From NCBI GenBank assembly GCA_903872425.1, contig CAIQKQ010000016.1, positions 1 to 38,545 on the forward strand: 38,545 nt of DNA, written 5' to 3'. Positions within the stretch are counted from its first letter, which is position 1, and the number at the start of each line of letters is the position of its first letter. The stretch comes from an uncultured Opitutia bacterium (GTDB taxonomy: Bacteria > Verrucomicrobiota > Verrucomicrobiia > Opitutales > Opitutaceae). A program made the translations under genes and the position numbers. The notes below the pieces were generated by a model that saw nothing but the letters and a program-made list of their open reading frames with translations, ran no database searches and had not been told where the DNA came from. Positions 19,213 to 26,487 of the stretch are shown here, piece after piece.

Positions 19213-19767
19213 TTAGCCGCCGCTACTGCGACCGCCGCCACGGCCACCGCGTCCAGCCCCACGACCGCCTTGGCCGCTGCTGGAGCTACCCTGCCCACCG
19301 CCACCGGCACTACCTTGACCACCGCCGGGGCCGCCCGAACCGCCTTGGCCGCCAGGTCCAACTTGACCGCCACTCGATCCGCCTGAGCGACCACCGCCAC
19401 CTTGACGCCCACCTTGGCCTCCGCGATCGGGCGGCGGGGGAAGTTCGTCGCGCGTGACCTGTCCGTCGCCATTGACGTCGAGCGCCTTCACCTCGTCGGG
19501 CGCGCTGGCGAGCTCACTGGCGTCAATCACGCCGTCGTGGTTGACATCAAACTGACCGAGCGGTCCGGGGATGCCGCTACTTTGGTCACCGTTCTGGCCG
19601 CCGGACGGTGGAGGCGGTGGGCGTTGCGATTGACCGGAGCCTTGCGTGCCACCGCGCTGACCGCGCAGGCCAAGCAGGGTGTTGAACATATTGCCGGTTT
19701 GTGCCTGGAGAAGCGACGCCGACCCGAGGGTGAGCGCGCCGAGGAGGATGAGGTTTTTGTGTTTCAT
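19213..19767 (-). CDS. Secreted EF-hand protein with Gly/Ser-rich tail (2)
   Basis: A 184-residue exported paralogue of the preceding protein. It has a signal peptide (MKHKNLILLGALTLGSASLLQAQ), a Gln/Gly/Pro linker, and two EF-hand loops at 74-85 (DVNHDGVIDASE) and 97-108 (DVNGDGQVTRDE), followed by about 70 residues of Gly/Ser/Gln/Arg repeats. Both loops keep all expected Ca2+ ligands. I chose ATG 19767 for the signal peptide; longer frames lack one. It lies 94 bases downstream of the sensor kinase gene on the same strand, with a putative operator in the gap, so it could be read from its own promoter or with the kinase. The repetitive DNA of the tail (about 19215-19440) is coding, not an array. 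Confidence 0.88.
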   Translation of the reverse strand: MKHKNLILLGALTLGSASLLQAQTGNMFNTLLGLRGQRGGTQGSGQSQRPPPPPSGGQNGDQSSGIPGPLGQFDVNHDGVIDASELASAPDEVKALDVNGDGQVTRDELPPPPDRGGQGGRQGGGGRSGGSSGGQVGPGGQGGSGGPGGGQGSAGGGGQGSSSSGQGGRGAGRGGRGGGRSSGG

Positions 19768-19837
19768 GGGGAGTTGGATTACGCCCCCACTATCGCCCTC
19801 TTGTGTAACGCCCGTGTGTGCAACGAACCCGAGATTT

Positions 19838-19853
19838 GTTAAGCACGGGTAAA
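19838..19853 (+). promoter_or_regulatory. Putative operator copy 2, before the EF-hand gene
   Basis: GTTAAGCACGGGTAAA is a direct repeat of GTTAA and GTAAA with an 11-base period, the spacing expected for an OmpR-family dimer and close to the CpxR box (GTAAA-N-GTAAA). It matches 13 of 16 bases of the site before the regulator gene and lies 71 bases upstream of the EF-hand start. Confidence 0.5.
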
Positions 19854-19861
19854 ATCCCCGT

Positions 19862-21361
19862 TCACGCTGCCGCCAGTCGCACCTCAGCGCGAAAACCGTG
19901 CGGTTCGCGATTTGAGAATCGTACCGTGCCGCCACACGCCTCGACTGCACTTTTCACGATGGCAAGGCCGAGGCCCACTCCGCCTGTCTCGCGTGTGCGA
20001 GCAAACTCTGGCCGGTAAAATGGCTCGCCAAGCCGTACCAACGTATCGGGGGGCACACCGGGGCCGTTGTCCTCAACGGCGATGACGACCTCGTCGCCGT
20101 CGGACAGCGCACTGAGCGTGACCGAGCCGGTGTCGCCACCGTAGCGGAGGGCGTTGCGGACGAGATTCGCGAGTGCGCGAGTAAGCAGCGCAGAGTCGGC
20201 TGCGACGGCGAGGCCGGCGGGAACGCTGATGACAACCTTACCCTGCGCGGCTTCGCGCCCGAGCACGTCGGCGGCAAGCGGCGCGAGTTCGACGCACGCT
20301 AGTTCAGCCTCCCGCGCGCGCAAGCCAGCCTGGGTAAACGCCAACAGTTCGCCGACCAGCTCGGACATTTGTTGCACCTCCTCACGTACGTCGGCCACGG
20401 CCGGTTGGAGCTTTGCGTCGGCCTGCTCCTCAAGGATGCCGACCGCCACCTGCATGCGGCCTACAGGTGAGCCAAGCTCGTGCGCGATGTCGCCAAGAAT
20501 ACGTTTCTGCCCCTTCGCCGCGCGATCGAGCTGCTCGGCCATCGCGTTGACGGCTCCGCCGAGCCGGCCGATCTCGTCGCGCCGGTCTTCGCCCACCCGG
20601 GTATCGAACCGGCCTTCGGCGATCTCCTCCGTCGCGCGGGTGAGCTGGCCCAGCGAACGCGTGATCCCATGCACGAGCGGCAGCCAGAATATGACCGAGA
20701 GTCCCATTGCTACCGCCGCGCCCACGAGCCACGGGTCGAGATCCAACAAACGCATCACAGTCCACAGTGAGTCGGCACGCATCAGCAACGTGGAGGGCGG
20801 CACGCGCTGGGCCGGCGGCCCGCCGACGGTGGGGTCGAGCACCGGTTGCAACCGCACGCCAATCCAATACGCGGCCGGCACAGTGGTGCGCTGAAGAAAC
20901 GTCGGCGGCAACGGCGGGGCCGGGCCGTTGCCTGCGCCATTTCCGGCCGGCGGCGGCCCGCCACGGCGACCGTTACCCGGCCCGCCACCTTGCCCTCGAA
21001 AGCCAGGGTTGAAGCCGCGCGGCGTCTCGAAGCGCGCGCGCACCTCGTTGGGTAACAGATCCGGCCGGCCGGCGAGCGGCACGGCTTCGGCGTTAGCAAA
21101 CAAAAATAGTTTCACTCCATAGACCTCGCCGAGCCGCGCGAGCATATCGTCCCGGCCTTCCGGGGGCGTTTGCCTCAGCTCAAGATTCAACTCGCGGGCC
21201 ACGTCCTTCAGGCGTTTGTCCGCCGGGCCGGCAGCGACGAGCATATCCCAGCCGAAGCCAGCCTCCTGGACGAGCAGCGCGCCGCCCACGCCGGCCAGCA
21301 GCACGAGGTTGAGCAGCAGCCAGAGCGAGACCTTAAGCGAGAGCGGAAAAAACACTTTCAT
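19862..21361 (-). CDS. Sensor histidine kinase, CpxA-like
   Basis: A 499-residue inner-membrane kinase. TM1 is at about 9-30 and TM2 at about 213-235, bracketing a 180-residue periplasmic sensor. A HAMP domain follows (RSLGQLTRATEEIAEGRF), then the H box IAHELGSPVGRM with phospho-acceptor His294, the N box (LANLVRNALRYG), G1 (VEDNGPGVP), F (FYRPEF) and G2 (GVGLGLAIV). The H box has Gly where Arg is usual (HELR). The sensor holds a Gly/Pro/Arg/Asn-rich stretch at about 112-152, like the tails of the neighbouring EF-hand proteins. It starts 15 bases after the regulator stop, so the two are co-transcribed. The stimulus is inferred as envelope state or divalent cation. Confidence 0.93.
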   Translation of the reverse strand: MKVFFPLSLKVSLWLLLNLVLLAGVGGALLVQEAGFGWDMLVAAGPADKRLKDVARELNLELRQTPPEGRDDMLARLGEVYGVKLFLFANAEAVPLAGRPDLLPNEVRARFETPRGFNPGFRGQGGGPGNGRRGGPPPAGNGAGNGPAPPLPPTFLQRTTVPAAYWIGVRLQPVLDPTVGGPPAQRVPPSTLLMRADSLWTVMRLLDLDPWLVGAAVAMGLSVIFWLPLVHGITRSLGQLTRATEEIAEGRFDTRVGEDRRDEIGRLGGAVNAMAEQLDRAAKGQKRILGDIAHELGSPVGRMQVAVGILEEQADAKLQPAVADVREEVQQMSELVGELLAFTQAGLRAREAELACVELAPLAADVLGREAAQGKVVISVPAGLAVAADSALLTRALANLVRNALRYGGDTGSVTLSALSDGDEVVIAVEDNGPGVPPDTLVRLGEPFYRPEFARTRETGGVGLGLAIVKSAVEACGGTVRFSNREPHGFRAEVRLAAA

Positions 21362-21376
21362 GCGGGCGGCGGCGCG

Positions 21377-22123
21377 TCAGGGCGAATCGGGGTTAACCAG
21401 CATATAGCCGGCGGAGCGGAGCGTGCGGATGAAGCGCGGGTTCTTGGCGTCGTCACCGAGTTTTTTGCGGAGCGCAGAAATATGGACGTCAATCGAACGG
21501 TCGAACACGTCGTAATGGCGGTCGCGGATTTCCTCGAGCAGGGCCTCGCGCGAGCGCACGCGTCCGCGAGCCTTGGCGAGGCTGGCGAGCAGATCGAACT
21601 CAACGGGTGTGAGCGCGAGTGGAGTGTCACTCAGCACAGCGGTACGGGTCTCGGGGTTCACACGGAGCGGGCCGACGACGAGCTCGGCGGCAGGCGCGTC
21701 CCCAGCGGCAGCCGGCGGGCGGGCGGCGCGGCGGAGTACGGCGCGCAGTCGCGCGAGCAGCTCGCGGGTGGAAAATGTTTTCGGCAGATAATCGTCTGCA
21801 CCGACCTCGAGGCCGACGATGCGGTCGGTCTCATCGCCGCGGGCCGTCAGCATGAGCACGGGGGTGTCTTTTTTTGCGCGGATGCGGCGAAGCACCTCGA
21901 AGCCGTCGAGACCGGGCATCATCACATCGAGGATGATGGCGTGCCATGTCTCGTCGGGGTGAGTAGCACGCTCGACGCCGGCGACGCCGTCATGAACGGC
22001 GATCACATCAAAGCCCAGTGGCGCGAGGTAGCTGGCAACGAGCCGGCAGAGTTTACGATCGTCGTCAATCATCAGGAGCCGGGTGTGGCCGGCCGAGGCG
22101 GCGTGGAGCGAGGCGGTGCTCAT
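21377..22123 (-). CDS. OmpR-family response regulator, CpxR-like
   Basis: A 248-residue DNA-binding response regulator. The receiver has the acidic pocket (IDDD, 19-22), phospho-acceptor Asp66 (ILDVMMPG), Thr in MLTARG, and Lys115 (YLPKTF). The residue after Lys115 is Thr instead of the nearly universal cis-Pro (KPF). The C-terminal winged helix is complete (LTPVEFDLLASLAKARGRVRSREAL, then DVHISALRKKLG and TLRSAGYMLV). It is the first gene of the regulator-kinase unit and probably controls itself through the motif 43 bases upstream. Confidence 0.94.
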   Translation of the reverse strand: MSTASLHAASAGHTRLLMIDDDRKLCRLVASYLAPLGFDVIAVHDGVAGVERATHPDETWHAIILDVMMPGLDGFEVLRRIRAKKDTPVLMLTARGDETDRIVGLEVGADDYLPKTFSTRELLARLRAVLRRAARPPAAAGDAPAAELVVGPLRVNPETRTAVLSDTPLALTPVEFDLLASLAKARGRVRSREALLEEIRDRHYDVFDRSIDVHISALRKKLGDDAKNPRFIRTLRSAGYMLVNPDSP

Positions 22124-22165
22124 GACCTAGGACACAACCAGCAAGCCGAGGAAAAATCAGCTACG

Positions 22166-22181
22166 ATTACACGAGCTTAAC
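22166..22181 (-). promoter_or_regulatory. Putative operator copy 1, regulator / M16 divergent region
   Basis: On the minus strand GTTAAGCTCGTGTAAT: half sites GTTAA and GTAAT with an 11-base period. It is 43 bases upstream of the regulator ATG and 130 bases upstream of the M16 peptidase ATG on the other strand, so it could serve both. It matches 13/16 of the site at 19838-19853. Confidence 0.5.
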
Positions 22182-22311
22182 ATTTTTGTGCCGGGGCCTG
22201 AGCGGAGAGAACGTGGTTGCGCAGACCGGGACCCGGACTAAAATCCCCCCACTTCATCAGATGTTGTCTGCTCCGCCTTCATCGCGCCATACCTTCACCG
22301 CATTTTCCCGT

Positions 22312-23736
22312 ATGCTATTACGCCGCTCCACCCCGATCTTCGCGTTGCTCGTTTCGTTTGGCGCCGCCGCGCTGACTTTATCTGGCGCCGCTGCCGCCGC
22401 TATCTCAGCTCTGGGCGACGCCCCCGCCCCGCCGGCGGCTGTCGAAGGTTTCACGTTCGTCAAGACCGTCGGTCGCATTTCGGAATACACCCTCACCGCC
22501 AATGGCCTGCAGGTGCTGCTCATGCCCGAGCACTCCGCTCCCGTACTAACCTGCATGGTCACCTACCGTGTCGGCTCGCGCAACGAAGTCACCGGCACGA
22601 CGGGCGCAACACATTTGCTCGAGCATCTGATGTTCAAGGGTTCGGCCGGCTTCGACCGGACGAAGGGCAACAATATCGACCAGTTCCTCGAGGGGGTGGG
22701 CGCACACTACAACGCTACCACGTGGCTGGACCGCACCAATTATTTTGCCGAGCTCGGTAGCGAGCACCTTGAGGGCTATCTGGCTATTGAGGCCGACCGG
22801 ATGCGCCATCTGCTCCTGCGTGAGGACGACCGTCGGCCAGAGATGACCGTCGTTCGCAACGAGTTTGAGCGCGGCGAGAACTCGCCCATGAATGCCCTCG
22901 AGAAGGAGCTTTTTGCCGCCGCCTATGTCGCGCAGCCCTACCATCACCCGACCATCGGCTGGCGCAGCGACATTGAGAAAGTACCCATCGAGAAACTCCG
23001 CGAGTTTTACGATACATTCTATTGGCCTGACAATGCCACGGTCTCAATCATCGGCGACTTCGCGCCGACCGCCGCGCTCGCGCTGGTGAAAAAATACTAC
23101 GGGGCCATCCCACGCGCGCCCAAGCCCATCCCGCAGGTCACCACGGAGGAGCCCGCGCAGACATTTCCCCGCCGTGTGGGCGTGCGGCGTGCCGGCCAGC
23201 TTGGCGTCGTCGCTCTCGCGCACAAAATGCCCGCCGCTACCCATCCCGACTATCCAGCGCTGAGTGTGCTCGGCACCATTCTCGCCGACGGCAAAAATAG
23301 CCGCCTCTACAAGGCGCTCACCGACCCTGGCCTCTCGACCGGCGTCTCGGCGGGAACCAATTTTAACCACGATCCTACACTCTTCATCACGTTCATCCCC
23401 CTTGCCCCCGGGGTGGAGCACGACAAGGCGGAAAAAGTCGCCCTCGCCGAGATCGCCAAGCTCCGGCAAGACGGAGTGACAGCCCGCGAGGTCGAAACCG
23501 CGATTGCCAAAAATCTCGCCGCCACCGCGTTTCAGCGCGACGGCACCTTTGCCATCGCCAGCAACCTCAACGAGTGCATCGCTGCCGGCGACTGGTCACT
23601 CTACTACACCGTGGATGAGGCCATCAACCGGGTTACGCCGACCGATGTGCAACGGGTCGCTCGGCGCTACCTCGTCGAAGACCAAAGCACGACCGGCTGG
23701 TTTATTCCTATTCTTCCGCCCGAAGAAAAACCGTGA
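22312..23736 (+). CDS. Exported M16-family zinc metallopeptidase, catalytic subunit
   Basis: A 474-residue pitrilysin-type peptidase. It has a signal peptide (MLLRRSTPIFALLVSFGAAA), then the inverted zinc motif HLLEH (His101, Glu104, His105), with the third ligand Glu about 78 residues further on in NEFERGE (184 or 186). The C-terminal half is the second M16 domain (SRLYKAL). It acts in the periplasm, cutting peptides or misfolded fragments. ATG 22312 gives the compact signal peptide; ATG 22261 would add 17 residues. It overlaps or abuts the next M16 gene, which lacks the zinc motif, as in known active/inactive heterodimers. It is divergent from the Cpx-like regulator. Confidence 0.92.
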   Translation: MLLRRSTPIFALLVSFGAAALTLSGAAAAAISALGDAPAPPAAVEGFTFVKTVGRISEYTLTANGLQVLLMPEHSAPVLTCMVTYRVGSRNEVTGTTGATHLLEHLMFKGSAGFDRTKGNNIDQFLEGVGAHYNATTWLDRTNYFAELGSEHLEGYLAIEADRMRHLLLREDDRRPEMTVVRNEFERGENSPMNALEKELFAAAYVAQPYHHPTIGWRSDIEKVPIEKLREFYDTFYWPDNATVSIIGDFAPTAALALVKKYYGAIPRAPKPIPQVTTEEPAQTFPRRVGVRRAGQLGVVALAHKMPAATHPDYPALSVLGTILADGKNSRLYKALTDPGLSTGVSAGTNFNHDPTLFITFIPLAPGVEHDKAEKVALAEIAKLRQDGVTAREVETAIAKNLAATAFQRDGTFAIASNLNECIAAGDWSLYYTVDEAINRVTPTDVQRVARRYLVEDQSTTGWFIPILPPEEKP

Positions 23737-23777
23737 GCCAACCTGTGCCCTGCGCCGACCACCCCTACTCGCTCGCC

Positions 23778-25136
23778 ATGAAAATTCTCTTCCGTCTCTG
23801 CGCTTTCGCTCTCGTCGCCCTTCCCGCCTTTGCCGCCGAGCCTGCCGCCGCGCCATCGGCTCGCATCGGCCAGAATGTTGTCCGCGCCCGCGTCGCCGGC
23901 CTCGATGTGCTCGCTTACCGGACCGGCGTGCAAAATGTCGTCACGTTTCGCGGCTCGTTACCGGCCGGCGACCGCTTCGCGGCTGGCGGCAATGTCGCCA
24001 TCGCCACACTCGTCGGCGAGCTACTGGACAAGGGTACGACGCGGCACGACAAATTCGCCATCGCCGACCAACTAGAGAGCGTCGGTGCGGAAATTGGTTT
24101 CTCGACCGGTAGCTCGATGCTCGAGTTCAGTGGCAAGTGCCTGAAAAAAGATTTACCGCTCGTCATCACATTGCTCGCAGAGCAACTCCGCACGCCGGCG
24201 TTCGCGCCTGAGGAGCTGGCCAAGCTCAAGCAGCAGCTCGCTGGTTATTTTCAGCGCGCGATGGAGAGCACCGATTACCGCGCCGGGCAGAAATTTTCCG
24301 AGGCAATCTATCCGCCGGGCCATCCCAACTGGCAGCCGCCCACTGAGGCGATGCTCGCCGGCATCAAGGCTGCGACCATCGACGACGTGAAGGCGTTTCA
24401 TGCGAAATACTACGGCCCCGCGCAGTGTACCCTCGTCGTCGTCGGAGATGTGGACGTAGCGGCGCTGCAAGCCGAGGTCGGTAAGTCCTTCGCCGGCTGG
24501 ACCGGCGGCGTGAAACTCGAAGACGCCGCCAAGGCCCCTCCAACCGACACCGCGCGTGTTCAAACCGTCTTCATGCCCGATAAAACCAGCGTGACTGTCG
24601 TCTGGGGCCAGAGCACGGGCCTGCGCTACACCGACCCCGACCGACTGGCGTTGCGTGTGGGCACGGCGATCCTCGGCAGCGGCTTCACCGGCCGACTCAT
24701 GGCCAATGTGCGAGACAAGGAGGGCCTCACCTATGGCATCGGCTCCGCGATGGACAACGACACGTTCACGGACGGCGACTGGCAGATCGAGGCGACCTTC
24801 GCGCCTGACTTGCTCGACAAGGGCCTGGCCTCCACCAAACGCGAGCTGACCGCGTGGTATGACCAAGGAGTCACCGCGGTCGAACTCGCGCACCGCAAGA
24901 CCAACCTCGCCGGCTCCTACAAGGTCGGCCTCGCCACCACCGGTGGCATCGCCTCGCAACTACTCGTGACGGTACAGCGCGGCCTCGACGTCACCTGGCT
25001 CGATGAGTATCCCGAAAAAATCGCCACGCTCACCCCCGAGCAAGTCAACGGCGCGATCAAAAAGCACCTCAAGCCAGACAACATGGTTCTCATCGAGGCT
25101 GGTACGGTCCCTGGGGTCGCACCAAAGAAACCGTGA
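23778..25136 (+). CDS. Exported M16-family non-catalytic partner subunit
   Basis: A 452-residue M16 protein with a signal peptide (MKILFRLCAFALVALPAFA). Where the zinc motif should be it reads VGELLDKGT, so it is inactive on its own. It keeps the Arg/Tyr substrate-binding element of partner subunits (GRLMANVRDKEGLTYG, about 307-322). It follows the catalytic subunit by 41 bases, and a GTG at 23733 overlaps that gene's stop, so translation may be coupled; I prefer ATG 23778 for the signal peptide. The two probably form a heterodimeric periplasmic protease. Confidence 0.9.
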   Translation: MKILFRLCAFALVALPAFAAEPAAAPSARIGQNVVRARVAGLDVLAYRTGVQNVVTFRGSLPAGDRFAAGGNVAIATLVGELLDKGTTRHDKFAIADQLESVGAEIGFSTGSSMLEFSGKCLKKDLPLVITLLAEQLRTPAFAPEELAKLKQQLAGYFQRAMESTDYRAGQKFSEAIYPPGHPNWQPPTEAMLAGIKAATIDDVKAFHAKYYGPAQCTLVVVGDVDVAALQAEVGKSFAGWTGGVKLEDAAKAPPTDTARVQTVFMPDKTSVTVVWGQSTGLRYTDPDRLALRVGTAILGSGFTGRLMANVRDKEGLTYGIGSAMDNDTFTDGDWQIEATFAPDLLDKGLASTKRELTAWYDQGVTAVELAHRKTNLAGSYKVGLATTGGIASQLLVTVQRGLDVTWLDEYPEKIATLTPEQVNGAIKKHLKPDNMVLIEAGTVPGVAPKKP

Positions 25137-25223
25137 TTCTTGCCCGGTGAGCGCGGGAATCACAGACAAGTGCAGGAGGTGCTTTCCCCAACTCTGGTTA
25201 TTAATCACCAGCTGGTTCGCACC

Positions 25224-26387
25224 ATGAAAACTCCCCCCACTCTCCTACTGGCGTATGTTTTTATAGTAACATTCTTTCTTTGCTTTGCCTTTTGGCCTGA
25301 AAGCCAAGTGCCGCAGAAATCGCCGTCCGTTGTCACCCTCAGACAAGTTTTACCACTGGTTTCCGAACCAGCACAGCCTCCAACGGTGACCTTTCTTCAG
25401 CCTGTTGTCGTCACGCCACCAGTTCCGTTGGTCCCACACTCCATCATAGTGCCCCGGTCAGAAAGTCTTACGACGACGCCTTCTGCAACTGCCCCCGCAC
25501 AATCATTTATCCGGCGGCCTTCCTCCGAACGACGGAAGATTTTGGACGGGATACTGAAGCAAGACTTCCCTTCCATCATGCAAAACTGGCTGGACGCCGG
25601 TCGGGTGGAGCATGACTTGTCAAAGCAAGTGGCCATTTCGGGCCAGTTCGCAGGAGTCGTTCGCGTACGCGAGCCAAACCCCGCGTTTCTTCAGCAAGTG
25701 AAAGATTTCATCACCGACAAATCCAATTCAGATTACGAACGACATGCTATGCTCGCCGTCCTTGGTGAAGCTGCGACGGTGGAAACGGAGAATATTTTAA
25801 TCGAAATTGTGACCACGGCAACTGACGATGTGACTCGTTCTGCAGCAGCTGGCCTCGCCGGGTTGGGCACGGGTTGGTCTGGGAATCAGGAAAATTTGGC
25901 TCCGGCACTCGAAAAATTGTGGAAAGGAGATACACGCGATGAAATCACGCTCGCCGAAACTGCCATGGGGATGGCGCAGGTGGGGGCGTCCAGCAGCTTG
26001 GAGTTGTTGCTAACGGCGGCTCTGCTGCCCAAGGGCAGGGACGACTTGCACAAAAACGCCGCACTCTATGCGCTGAACTCTGCCCATCTCCTGAACGACC
26101 ACTCCGTCCCACCGCTGGCCGCGCGTCTCTCGCGCGATGCGCCCGACAGCGAGGCCAGCATATTTGCTCGGGACATTTTGGATCGCATGACCATCGTCAG
26201 CGCAGACCAAGCCTTGTTAGCGTGGCTACGGACTACCCCAGCAAGCACAGCCCCGCTGGCCCGCCAATACGCCCGCAACTCCCAGAATCCCGCTGTCTGG
26301 CAAGGCGCTCTTGCTCCCGATGTGACCTTCCGTAGCGAGGCAGTCCGCGCCGCCATCCGCACCGGCTATACGGAAAGCAATCGTTGA
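25224..26387 (+). CDS. Membrane-anchored HEAT-like repeat protein
   Basis: A 387-residue protein. An N-terminal anchor or signal (TLLLAYVFIVTFFLCFAFW, about 7-25) is followed by a Pro/Val/Thr-rich linker to about residue 105. The rest is helical with degenerate HEAT-like units (YERHAMLAVLGEAATVETEN, DVTRSAAAGLAGLGTG, DLHKNAALYALNSAHLL). There is no catalytic motif; it probably serves as a periplasmic scaffold. GC is lower than in its neighbours. ATG 25224 is chosen because it places the anchor at the N-terminus; an AGGAGG-like run upstream (about 25174) precedes a GTG but not this start. It converges with the regulator at 26488. Confidence 0.7.
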   Translation: MKTPPTLLLAYVFIVTFFLCFAFWPESQVPQKSPSVVTLRQVLPLVSEPAQPPTVTFLQPVVVTPPVPLVPHSIIVPRSESLTTTPSATAPAQSFIRRPSSERRKILDGILKQDFPSIMQNWLDAGRVEHDLSKQVAISGQFAGVVRVREPNPAFLQQVKDFITDKSNSDYERHAMLAVLGEAATVETENILIEIVTTATDDVTRSAAAGLAGLGTGWSGNQENLAPALEKLWKGDTRDEITLAETAMGMAQVGASSSLELLLTAALLPKGRDDLHKNAALYALNSAHLLNDHSVPPLAARLSRDAPDSEASIFARDILDRMTIVSADQALLAWLRTTPASTAPLARQYARNSQNPAVWQGALAPDVTFRSEAVRAAIRTGYTESNR

Positions 26388-26458
26388 TGAAGCCAGGCAC
26401 GCGCTTGCCATGTCACGCTGGGTAGGCCAGACCCATTGCCATGCGCCGCCCGCGCTCA

Positions 26459-26483
26459 TTAAGCGAGCGTAAGCGTCGCTTAA
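26459..26483. repeat. Inverted repeat in the convergent gap
   Basis: Perfect 8-bp arms TTAAGCGA (26459-26466) and TCGCTTAA (26476-26483) around a 9-base loop, 5 bases beyond the regulator stop. It may act as a weak bidirectional terminator, but no long T-run follows. Read on the minus strand it would also encode the DLKRRLRSL extension discussed in the findings. Confidence 0.45.
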
Positions 26484-26487
26484 GGTC

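Noticed and set aside
19213-19440. Repetitive DNA suggestive of a CRISPR or tandem array
   Set aside because: It is the Gly/Ser/Gln-rich coding tail of the EF-hand protein, with no regular spacer pattern.
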